A stretch of 64,000 bases of DNA, from the NCBI RefSeq assembly GCF_020536995.1, contig NC_068359.1:83277940-83341939 (forward strand). The letters are read 5' to 3'. The notes beneath the pieces were generated by a model. It did no database searches and was not told where the DNA came from. It saw nothing but the letters and a program-made list of their open reading frames with translations. This document shows, piece after piece, positions 1 through 8,360 of this stretch. This stretch comes from Dreissena polymorpha. Taxonomy: Eukaryota > Mollusca > Bivalvia > Myida > Dreissenidae. The first letter of the stretch is position 1. Every line of letters starts with the position of its first letter. The position numbers and the translations under genes were made by a program.

Positions 1-125
1 TCACTGTTTCAAACAGTGAAAATTTACAGTGAAAATTATCGATAATTTGCACTGTTTACTGTTAAATGACGTCATTTTTGCGAAATTACGTCATTATCCC
101 TTCGACATTCTTTAGTTAAACTCTT

Positions 126-290
126 GGAGCCGTATTCACCAATGTACGTAAGTCTCAAATCTTAGACTCAGCTCCAGTTTCTGACTCAGACTCAGACTCA
201 GCCTTACAAAACTTAATTCACGAAACATAAAATGGTTAGTTTTAGACTCAGACTCAGTAAGATAAGTCTCAAATGCTAAGTCTTCAATGT
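126..290 (+). repeat. Left terminal inverted repeat and GACTCA subterminal cluster of Harbinger
   Basis: The terminal inverted repeat is followed by repeated GACTCA words (about 163-290). The same words occur in inverted orientation at the right end. Clustered subterminal repeats in Harbinger elements are known binding targets for the Myb-like partner protein; that role here is inference. Confidence 0.65.
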
Positions 291-346
291 TTAGACTTAC
301 GCTATACAATCATGACGTAACGTCGTTTGAGCGTTTACTTTACAAA

Positions 347-592
347 ATGGCCGCCGCACGAGCTCCTTGCGTAATAATAATAATATTATTGAAAGAGTTT
401 ATCTAGATCGTACCAACCCTTTGGAGATTTATAGGGATATTGAACTTTACAAACGGTATCGTTTAACCCGACCGGGAATCGTATTTCTTTGCAATATTTG
501 CAAGGAATAGTTGAGCCGCAATACGATGCGGATTCTGCAAGTTCCGGTCGCCCTGGCAGTGTGTACTTCCCGAGCAACGTGGCAAAAATCAT
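347..592 (+). pseudogene. Harbinger (HARBI1-like) transposase, N-terminal exon, decayed
   Basis: A start context ATGGCCGCC at 347 is followed by an AAT run and then, in another frame from 391, a stretch reading ERVYLDRTNPLEIYRDIEL and continuing YKRYRLTRPGIVFLC. This is the classic N-terminal signature of PIF/Harbinger transposases (R-V-x-x-DR-x-NPLE...Y...RYR). The frame closes with TAG at 508-510, and the similarity continues weakly beyond it (LSRNTMR...). So at least one frame change and one in-frame stop are visible. The family protein is normally 300-400 residues with a helix-turn-helix followed by a DDE nuclease. The nuclease part is found at 1735-2170. The antisense open frame at 386-592 is a shadow of this exon. 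Confidence 0.75.
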
Positions 593-1734
593 TAAAAAAA
601 AGCGGCATTTAAAGTTATGGTAGCCAGAACTATGTAAACCTGTGCACAGGTCAATAATATTTTGACAGCTAGAGAGTTGAAGTTGTCAAATTTCCAGCTG
701 GTACGACGCCGTTCGTGCAAAACAAGAACTTGGTGCGATCGCTGATACGTGAGTCATTTGCGATGTGTGCATTTTGCAATTGTTCTTATTTATTGTAAAC
801 AACTGTCAAATTCATAATTGTCCGCGTTTGTTTGTTGTCTTTTGTGAAAAAAATCTCCAAACTTAATGAACGTGAACATGCACTAATTTTATGGATAATA
901 CTTGTTGTTTGAATGAAAAAGTAATAACATATAATTTGCATGTATCATAAACTATAATAATGGATATTTTCTAAAAAGGGAAACCTATTAGAAAACGTTT
1001 ACAAGACATTTACTATGCATAAATTTTGATTTCATTACTATTACAAATCTATTTATAGATGTAGGAATTTACCTATAGATATGTATATGCCGAATAAAGT
1101 TACACTGCCATGACGCAGTTGGTAGCGCATCGGTGCCCGTGATTATATTTGACCGACTACATCGGGGACTCCAAACATTTTCAATATAAATTATGACGAT
1201 TATTTAGTTATTTTTAAATTCTTGATCTTTAATGTAATGTAAATTAATGTTTATTAATTTTAAAAAAGGTGCTATAATTAATGTGTATATTATACACCCT
1301 GTTAAGAAGATATAGGGTACACTTGAATCCATATGTGCTTCTGTCCTTGTGTCTGTCTATGTTGTAATTGAGTTCCAATACAAAATGTATTTTTGCGACA
1401 AATGCTGTAGAATATGCATTTGTTGATGGCAAGTGCATTGTTGTAATGCACTTTATTTGTAAATTAATAAAACACTCAACAACAGAAATAATATTTTATT
1501 CTCAAATGCACATATTATTGCATTTTCAATCAATAGTAAAACGATGACATTAAATTTGATTATCAAGTTAAGACACATCAGCATATTGCATCACTTCTGA
1601 CATAAGGCAGAACTTTCATTCAATATAATGCACATAAATGCACCGATCATAATCCATTTATATCAATATCTATTTACTTATTAATATTGTAATTTTTCCA
1701 AAAAATGGGTCAATTTTAAATGATCAACTTTCAG
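593..1734. other. Harbinger interior, decayed; weak tRNA-like patch
   Basis: AT-rich sequence between transposase exons; middle exons are expected here but I cannot identify them. At about 1109-1175 a patch (TGACGCAGTTGGTAGCGCATCGG...) resembles the 5' half of a tRNA-derived SINE, without a clear B box. No open frame of interest. Confidence 0.35.
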
Positions 1735-1847
1735 GTTTTACAAGTACTTTGGGGTGCATCGATTGGACGCATGTGCATATCAAGAAGCCAGTAAACCATG
1801 TAGAAGTCTACATAGGGCGAAAGGGCGTTCCCACCATCAACGTTCAG
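1735..1847 (+). pseudogene. Harbinger transposase, central DDE exon
   Basis: Bounded by a polypyrimidine acceptor (ACTTTCAG at 1727-1734) and a GT donor at 1848. It reads FTSTLGCIDWTHVHIKK and, further on, RKGVPTINVQ. This matches the PIF/Harbinger catalytic block G-x-ID-x-TH-x-x-I...RKG...INVQ. The Asp of IDWTH is the first DDE-type catalytic acidic residue, and it is retained. The reading frame joins that of 2082-2170 across a 234-bp intron. Confidence 0.85.
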
Positions 1848-2081
1848 GTATGGCTTAACAGTCAGTTATGTGCAAGTCTAAAACTAAATGCAATCCTTTT
1901 TATTTGATACAACTTTATTTTAAACACAAATATTAAATGAAACAACTGTATGTTAATTTTAACAGTTTGCCATTAGCAAAATAAGAAACATTTTATCAGC
2001 ATTTTATCAAATATCTAAGAAAAAATTTACAAAAATATGTCTTATTTTGTTAGTGTAATATAACATGTTTTATGTTAACAG

Positions 2082-2170
2082 GCTGTGTATGATGCCAGCT
2101 ACAGAATAACGAGCTTCACTCAAGTTCACTGCCAGTTGGCCAGGGCTAAAGCATGATGCCAGGATTTGTT
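2082..2170 (+). pseudogene. Harbinger transposase, following exon
   Basis: After acceptor TTAACAG (ending 2081) the frame reads AVYDASYRITSFTQV, the normal continuation of the INVQAV block. The next expected motif (WPG...HD...R, with the second catalytic Asp) is present as WPGLKHDARIC but in another frame, so a frameshift separates them near 2130. Both frames soon close. The third catalytic acidic residue was not found downstream, so the transposase is dead. Confidence 0.75.
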
Positions 2171-2481
2171 GATGTCTAATTTCAAATTCACATAACTGCA
2201 TCTACCATTATTCTGGAATTTCATTCAGTTCATTGAATGAAGAATTTTATTATTATCAATGTTGGATATCTTGTAAGCAAATATTATCAAGAAGTGTCCC
2301 AAGACACCGCATTCAACTAATATTCCTCTTTGAATGTAGAATGTATTTTATATGTCAGTAACATAATACAATGACCAATGTAATATTTAACCTACATTTC
2401 TTAAAGCACACAAATATTGACTGGAATTTTATAAGTACAAAAAGGGATAGAATCATATTTTTATCATAGAAATAATAGTAT

Positions 2482-2626
2482 GCCCCTTTTTGAATTAAAA
2501 AAAAATCTTATTATTTTGTGTGCAACTGCCCCATAACTATTATTTCTAATATCTATTTTAGAAATAATAGAGTTATAAAGTAGTTGCACAAAAAATAATA
2601 AGATCCTTTTAATTACAAAAAGGGGA
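2482..2626. repeat. Imperfect palindrome, about 70-bp arms
   Basis: The left arm runs from TGCCCCTTTTTGAATT through AATCTTATTATTTTGTG to CTATTATTTCTAA. It is mirrored by TTAGAAATAATAG through ATAATAAGATCC to CAAAAAGGGG. A loop of about 8 bp lies near 2560. It could be a foldback MITE inside the Harbinger element; no target duplication was seen. Confidence 0.6.
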
Positions 2627-2761
2627 ATAAATCTACTACTAGTTTATTACATGTCAGAGTTATAGCACTTGGTCACGTATTGACACTAAACACATCTTTT
2701 TCTCCAAATGTATTATTTCAATTTCTACAGTCAACTTTTTTATTTCTTATTCTAATTTTTC

Positions 2762-2841
2762 TTAGTTATTTCCCATCGGTTTCTCTGTAAGTTTTGTTAA
2801 GGTATCGGCTTGTGATCTCTTGTCGTTCTTCTTTGTGAGCG
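2762..2841 (-). pseudogene. Candidate last exon of the Harbinger Myb-like gene
   Basis: On the - strand an acceptor TTTTTGCAG is followed by a lysine-rich segment (ALTKKNDKRSQADTL...) ending in TAA (tta at 2762-2764). It lies convergent with the transposase, as expected for the two Harbinger genes. Supported only by splice signal and position. Confidence 0.3.
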
Positions 2842-2849
2842 CTGCAAAA

Positions 2850-4500
2850 ATGGATAAAAAGTGTGATTTGTATAAATGGACTTGTTCTCATATTATGATC
2901 TTCAAAGGTTAAAAAATTAATACATATATATCACATAATCTATGTATGCATTGGTACTATGCATTGGTACTTAGTTTTAACATATTTGATGCTAATTATG
3001 TTTCAACAAATGCATGACTTTTGTTGCATATTACATAATAACATTATACAGTACTTGCTGTGTCAGATGGTATTGTCAGTATCGTTTTAAGAACTGGAAT
3101 TCCATCCATGCAAGTTAATTATTAACTCTAAATTAATTGTATGCACTGCAATACCTTCAATTAGAGCTATCTAAGTGTTAAATTTATTAATATTTAATTT
3201 TCAAGATTTGTTCCAGACAATTTGAAATCTAAATTTAAAGATATCCAAAACTTACATTCTTTACACTTAATGCCTCTACTTTCATGACTGGTACACTCTG
3301 AAATCACATGAAAAAAATATAGTGTCACTTAAAAAATCTAAATTAATTTAATCCAGTGATGTTTTCAATGCAATAAAATTGACAACTAATGTTAATATAC
3401 TATACTTAAGTTAATGTATAATAATCCCAGTGTTAACTTTCAAACACAATGTTTAATGTTAATTTAATGCATGTTTTTTTCTTTTATTTTGTTTTTATAT
3501 AAGGGTGAATTTCTATTATATTGTATACTATGTTGAATGTGATGCATACAATATAAGTCATATGGTTTGCATTTTCAATGTTCTATACATATGGTTAATG
3601 GTTTGCATACAAATGATAATCTATTTATTTGCCATATGTTCTTCACTGCTGGCTGTTGTGGCACGCTCACTGCTTTGTAACGCATATGAAGAAGCTGCAA
3701 AAATTAAACGCAAAAATTAATTCAAACATATAACTTTGTAAAACACTTACGCACATACACTTATGCTCATTAATAATAATAATTAGTTGATTACCAAGAA
3801 ATACAATGTCTGTATTTGCACTCATTCCTTGAATAAATGAACTCAACAACAAAATTGAAATAGTCAAGAGATTTAAAGTATCTAACAAAAAGGAATAGAA
3901 ATACTTCCTTAAATGCACAAACTTCATTAGCCGATCTAAATTAATGATCTTAATGTTTTATTTTAATTGTCCTTATACCAAACCCTGCTATATTTACAAC
4001 AAACAAAGACTCTGATACAAGTTGCCATTTCATACCATATTTCTGTGAACGAGTTCATGAATATTGTTATTTAGTGCACCTTTGGTGAGCTTACCTACAT
4101 ATTTCCTTGATGAGTTTAATCAATAATCATATAAATTGACAAGTGTCAGATCTTTTTTATAACACTATTTCAATTACGCATTTAGACAATTATTATTAAG
4201 TTAAATTTAACGAAAAAAACTGAAAATTGTTTTCAATGCGTGACGTAGCTGTATATATTCTAGCACCATTTCAGCAAAATAATACAGTATCATAAAACAT
4301 ACATTAACCAATGAAAATGCTCATAAGCTTTTTTACAAATTTTAACAATATAAGTAAGTAGTCATTGTGATTATATCACATACAAAACACATATTAGGTT
4401 CGACATGTAGTAATATTGAAACAAACTAATTGCAATTGATTATAGTTTTTCAACAAAATTAATTAAATGAAAGCATAACAACACAAGTAATTAACTTACA
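2850..4500. other. Harbinger interior, AT-rich
   Basis: Apart from the candidate exon at 3256-3297 this stretch shows only AT-rich sequence and short unsupported frames (for example 3505-3720 and 3667-3927). Confidence 0.4.
3256..3297 (-). pseudogene. Candidate small exon of the Harbinger Myb-like gene
   Basis: A 42-nt open segment on the - strand between acceptor TTTCAG and donor GTAAG, reading SVPVMKVEALSVKN. It lies in order between the other candidate exons. Weak on its own. Confidence 0.25.
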
Positions 4501-4501
4501 C

Positions 4502-4564
4502 CGAGCCTTGGAATTTTGGTTCTTCTTCTGGCACTGTTCACCAGTTTTTGCGACCCCAAATTTT
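4502..4564 (-). pseudogene. Candidate exon 2 of the Harbinger Myb-like gene
   Basis: On the - strand an acceptor CTTTCAG precedes a 63-nt open segment (NLGSQKLVNSARRRTKI...) that is followed by a GTGTAAGT donor. Position and strand fit the gene begun at 16273-16462, with the Gypsy element in the intron between. No diagnostic motif; the call rests on splice signals and order. Confidence 0.35.
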
Positions 4565-5035
4565 CTGAAAGTTTAATAAAAACAATTGTATGATGTATAG
4601 CAGTATTTATGAAACACATTACATTTCATGTTTGCCATCATTACTGTCGATTAGTTTAATATAAACGACATACAGGGTAATAGTTATCAATGTAAACGTG
4701 TAGTAAATAAAAAGTTCGTTTGGAAATGTGCAGATTGTAATCAGATACGAATAAAACACACATGGGTACGAATCTAACAGGGTACGAGATGAAAACTAAA
4801 ACAATAGACCTCCTTAAATGGTAAACTTATCCGTGAAACCACAAATATTCATTATTAATGCTTAAATAACAATTCACTTGTGCAAATTTTGGAAACAAAG
4901 AACGTGCAACCGTACCATAAATCATAACAAATGTTTGAAACTAAAACACATTCCACAATCACATCCGAAATCCGTAAGTACAATTTGCTGAGTGGTTATG
5001 CCCCTTGTTTACATAGTGCATTATTCGGCGCTAGT

Positions 5036-5243
5036 AAAGTAAACCTAGTGGTATTATAACTAATACACTGTAGAAACAGGCCAGGGCTTGGGATATACCT
5101 ATTCCTGAGGACACGTCTTGCTTCGTCTAGTGCTGGATCGTAAGAGACCGTGAAAAGCAATTTGTATACCCCACTTCCGCAAGAGTGAGGGTAAAACCCG
5201 TACTTACCATACCCGCCCGTACCGTACTGGATACGTCACAACA
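5036..5243 (-). repeat. 3' LTR of the Gypsy element
   Basis: 208-bp partner of 15971-16178 with one mismatch. It lies directly after a purine-rich tract and is flanked outside by CTAGT. Confidence 0.95.
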
Positions 5244-5256
5244 CTCCCCCCAACTT
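5244..5256 (-). promoter_or_regulatory. Polypurine tract
   Basis: The - strand reads AGTTGGGGGGAG immediately before the 3' LTR start TGTTGTGACG. This is the usual plus-strand primer site and it fixes the LTR boundary. Confidence 0.75.
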
Positions 5257-5756
5257 TATGAAAAAAGGACCTTACCAAGACTGGGGGTTATCTGCATGAG
5301 GGGGTCAGCAACTACAAGTCGCTCCACAGAGATGGTCCCTCTACCAGATGCGGGTTTCTCACAAGTACTGCTTTTCACTACCTTAGTCCGTGGTCAGGAT
5401 TTTCCCAATTAGAGCTATTAGCCCTACTTCTGGCCGTCTTCTTTGTTGCAACTGCTTGGATTTTGTTGCTTTTCAGTCATGAGCCACAGACCCAATGACT
5501 TCTACTTTACTGGATTGGATAAATACCCAGCGAGTTATAAACCCAGCTGGAAACCAATAGATGAAGTGTTTTCTTGGAGAAGGCTTAATTCTTCACTCTG
5601 TAAGTATCCGGCGAGTTATAAACCCAGCTGGAAACCAATAGATGAAGTGTTTTCTTGGAGAAGGCTTAATTCTTCAGACTGTAAGTATCCGGCGAGTTAT
5701 AAACCCAGCTGGAACCCGCTAAATGAGGACCAGTGAGCTTAAAGCCTGACTGACCT
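5257..5756 (-). other. Gypsy 3' untranslated segment
   Basis: Between the TatD stop and the polypurine tract. Its main content is the 81-bp tandem repeat listed separately; the rest shows no supported gene. Confidence 0.6.
5520..5722. repeat. 81-bp tandem repeat, about 2.5 copies
   Basis: The unit GCGAGTTATAAACCCAGCTG... begins at 5530, 5611 and 5692 (exact 81-bp spacing). The first two copies are nearly identical; the third stops after ~30 bases. 81 is a multiple of three and the + strand stays open through it, but that frame has no family resemblance and opposes the element's transcription. Confidence 0.9.
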
Positions 5757-7922
5757 CTACTGGGACTGGTACAGATGTTTCCCATTGGCCACGGAGATTT
5801 CCAACACATGTTCCACAGTAGTTCCTCGAAGTGCTGCCACCGCCTCGGCCACTGTGGATATCTGGCTGGGTGACGATACTCTGGATCCAGGTGCTGGAAA
5901 ATAAGGAGCATCCGTCTCCAGGAGAAGGCGACTATCTTCGACATTTTGTAGAGCCGCGATCTGGTCCGGAGAGAATGTCCTAACCTTGTTGGTGAACCCA
6001 AAGTATGTCCGTGGGAACCCCTCTAGCCACCGATCCTGGACATACCTGTTGCCAGTGAAGCAATGCAGATGTATCGGATGATGCGTCCGCACATACCTCT
6101 TCAGGACATGGAGGAGCAAGAGAAACGCTTCTGTACCGCAATCCCCCTCCATTCCACGGCAGTGAATCACTAGCACATGTCTATCTTCCAAGAACGGTAA
6201 CATCTTCTCCAACATCTCGACTTGATATGCCCAGTACTTCATGGGCTCTGAGTGATCAAGTCCAACCTCCCCAAAAACCGCCACGCGAGAATTCGCTAAC
6301 AGGTTCTGGAACCTTCCCACTGCCTGATTAACCCGAACAACGCTATAACGCGCATGACGTGGATGGATACCCACCCCAACGGAGATGTATTGCGGCAAAT
6401 CACGCAGGTGCTGATCCGTCGGGTAGGTTTCTGGGTCACAGTAGATAGAGACGCCCCCTACAAGGGATGTTCGCCTACTCTCCTCTACCGGAACTGCATC
6501 CATCATGTCCTGCATTCCCCCTTGCTGAAGCTGTAACCTGTGCAGTGTCCTGTCAAGGTGGAAATGGGCGTCAAACGCTTCAGGATACTTAGGCTGGATT
6601 GGTATGGCCTCGGCAACCGGCTGTGCATCTTCAGGGGCCTGGAAGTTAAGTACCCAATAGGCCCTCTCTTCCTCTGATAAACTAGCTGCAAGGAGTAACA
6701 AGACCTTCCAGTGCAGTAGCGCACCAACAGAGTTGCACGGTACCAAGGTAACTTTCTCTGGAATAGGCTCATGAAGGAATTTACAAAACTCCTTCATAGC
6801 TGCCTCCTGCCGCTCCGAGATTGATGTGTTGCCCAGTGTGCTAAGCATCTTCTGCACCACAACAAACGCCACCAACTCATCCAGCGTAACTGGTTTACCT
6901 AAAAGCCATCTTCCCGCCTGACTTAGTGCACTCCTCCTCCCTCTGAGTAATCGCTCATCAGTAGAATCCAGCGTTTCGCTGAATATGGAAGGGATGTGCA
7001 CAATAAAAGCATGGGCTTTTAAATACTTCGCCCTCTCCATACAACCCGGCACCCAGCATGTCTTTTCCATCCCGCGATTCCTACGTTTCTTCTCCCCCTC
7101 CCGGCGCTCTTCAGCCTTCTCTTTGGCGTGGGCAAGGAGATCGCAGGTCTTAACCCTTTTAAGCACTGGCATGGAAATTACCAACTCTTCTCCCTTTCCC
7201 ACCGGAAAATTCCTTTTCAAAATCCCCACTGGGTACTCCGGGTTTTTTATCTTTACTGTACGAGCAGGCTCCACATCCCGATGACTATAAATCTTCGGAC
7301 GTGAGTCCGCCCACTGGACCCGATGAGGCCGATCCTCAGAAGAGCTATAAGCCCCTTCTGACCTTGCACCTGTCTGGAGTGATGTCCGTACAGAGTACTC
7401 CGGGTTCTTCATCGGTACATGGCGAACGGGCTCCTCCACATCGCGACGAGTATAAGTCTTCGGACGCGCACCCGCCGACTGGAATCGAGACCGGTCCTCA
7501 GAAGAGCAAGAAGCCCCTTCTGAACTTGCCACTTGCACTTTCTCTTTCTGGAGAGTTGACATTCTTGAAACATCCAGGGTGGAGCTACAAGCCCTCACCG
7601 TTGTTGTGTCCTGCAATTCAGAAGAACGGTCCTTGGGTGGACTACCAGTCACAACCGTGCCGTCAACTTCCATGGGCTGGGCCTCTGTAGGGAGATCCGC
7701 GGTCGGACTACAAGTCACCACCGTTTCCTCTTCCATGGGCTTGGCCTCCGTACTTGTGGGAGCTTTCCTTATTTCAGGAGTATGAGAGGCAGATTTCAGG
7801 AGTCGAGGTGACCTACGAGGACTTCCTGCTGTACTGTTACTGTTAACGGGTGAGGCCAACAACTTTTCCTCATCCAAATCCTCATAGTCCAAGACTTCAT
7901 CCTCCCCCGGTGCCTGTAACAA
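5757..7922 (-). CDS. Gypsy 3' frame: C2H2-like finger plus TatD-type nuclease domain
   Basis: 721 residues in the position where env would lie. Residues 1-250 are acidic and Ser/Pro-rich and hold two copies of a ~26-residue motif (RPKTYTRRDVE...NPEYSV at 153-178; RPKIYSHRDVE...NPEYPV at 208-232). Residues 289-309 form C-x4-C-x9-H-x4-H (CWVPGC...HAFIVH). A helical region (310-440) follows. Residues 448-721 are a TatD-family metal-dependent hydrolase: FDAHFHLDR (H453, H455), GEVGLDH (E552), VIHCRG (H587), HLHCFTG (H620) and LLETDAPYF (D671). All expected metal ligands are present. TatD proteins are Mg-dependent DNases/exonucleases of the amidohydrolase-like TIM-barrel class. I know of no standard retrotransposon role, so processing of cDNA ends or removal of competing DNA is speculation. 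Confidence 0.85.
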   Translation of the reverse strand: MLQAPGEDEVLDYEDLDEEKLLASPVNSNSTAGSPRRSPRLLKSASHTPEIRKAPTSTEAKPMEEETVVTCSPTADLPTEAQPMEVDGTVVTGSPPKDRSSELQDTTTVRACSSTLDVSRMSTLQKEKVQVASSEGASCSSEDRSRFQSAGARPKTYTRRDVEEPVRHVPMKNPEYSVRTSLQTGARSEGAYSSSEDRPHRVQWADSRPKIYSHRDVEPARTVKIKNPEYPVGILKRNFPVGKGEELVISMPVLKRVKTCDLLAHAKEKAEERREGEKKRRNRGMEKTCWVPGCMERAKYLKAHAFIVHIPSIFSETLDSTDERLLRGRRSALSQAGRWLLGKPVTLDELVAFVVVQKMLSTLGNTSISERQEAAMKEFCKFLHEPIPEKVTLVPCNSVGALLHWKVLLLLAASLSEEERAYWVLNFQAPEDAQPVAEAIPIQPKYPEAFDAHFHLDRTLHRLQLQQGGMQDMMDAVPVEESRRTSLVGGVSIYCDPETYPTDQHLRDLPQYISVGVGIHPRHARYSVVRVNQAVGRFQNLLANSRVAVFGEVGLDHSEPMKYWAYQVEMLEKMLPFLEDRHVLVIHCRGMEGDCGTEAFLLLLHVLKRYVRTHHPIHLHCFTGNRYVQDRWLEGFPRTYFGFTNKVRTFSPDQIAALQNVEDSRLLLETDAPYFPAPGSRVSSPSQISTVAEAVAALRGTTVEHVLEISVANGKHLYQSQ

Positions 7923-7994
7923 TTCTGCTACTTTTGGGTATCGGATATCCCTCTGTCCCCTAGTTGGATCATATTCCTGCTGTTTGGGTGGAGG

Positions 7995-8318
7995 TTATGA
8001 TGGGAGCTTCCATACGTGAGAACTTATCCAATCACGGCCGACCAGCTGGTTCGTCTCTAGTGACTGTGCAGTTTCCTTCAGCCAAGCGGTGTTAGGCTTT
8101 ACGTTCCGCCGTCCAGGCTTGTTTGACTGTGATTTCACCTGAGCTACCATCCGGCTGACCACTCCCAATAAAAGCTCCACTTCCTTTTTTCCCCCACAAC
8201 AGCTTGGACACAATGCCAGTTTCTTGACAAACTCTCCTGCCGGTCTATACACCTGACCACGACTAAGGCAGTCTTCAGCTACCAACAGAAAATCTTTAGT
8301 GGATTTAGTTGATGCCAT
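7995..8318 (-). CDS. Gypsy accessory small frame, unrecognised
   Basis: 107 residues starting MASTKSTKDFLLVAEDCLSR. It contains a CPSCCGGKKEVELLLG stretch and a basic middle (SNKPGRRNVKP). I do not recognise a domain. The start codon sits 16 bases after a good splice-acceptor-like sequence (TTTCTGTTTCAG on the - strand, ending near 8334). That suggests expression of the 3' frames from a spliced RNA, as with env in retroviruses and some Gypsy elements. It could be a short leader exon for the following TatD frame. Confidence 0.45.
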   Translation of the reverse strand: MASTKSTKDFLLVAEDCLSRGQVYRPAGEFVKKLALCPSCCGGKKEVELLLGVVSRMVAQVKSQSNKPGRRNVKPNTAWLKETAQSLETNQLVGRDWISSHVWKLPS

Positions 8319-8340
8319 ATCTGCTGATAGAATCTGAAAC
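8319..8340 (-). promoter_or_regulatory. Candidate splice acceptor ahead of the 3' frames
   Basis: The - strand reads TTTCTGTTTCAG then ATTCTATCAGCAGATATGG. A pyrimidine-rich acceptor lies between the integrase stop and the small-frame start. Spliced subgenomic RNAs are known for env-bearing relatives; use here is inferred. Confidence 0.4.
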
Positions 8341-8360
8341 AGAAATTCTAAATTAGCATC

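Noticed and set aside
386-592. Open frame on the - strand (68 residues)
   Set aside because: It is antisense to the recognisable Harbinger transposase exon on the + strand.
1109-1175. Possible tRNA gene
   Set aside because: Only a 5'-half-like resemblance; no B box and no cloverleaf could be closed.
5443-5736. + strand frame with a 27-residue repeat (KYPASYKPSWKP...)
   Set aside because: Arises from the 81-bp repeat and runs against the element's transcription; no start context or homology.
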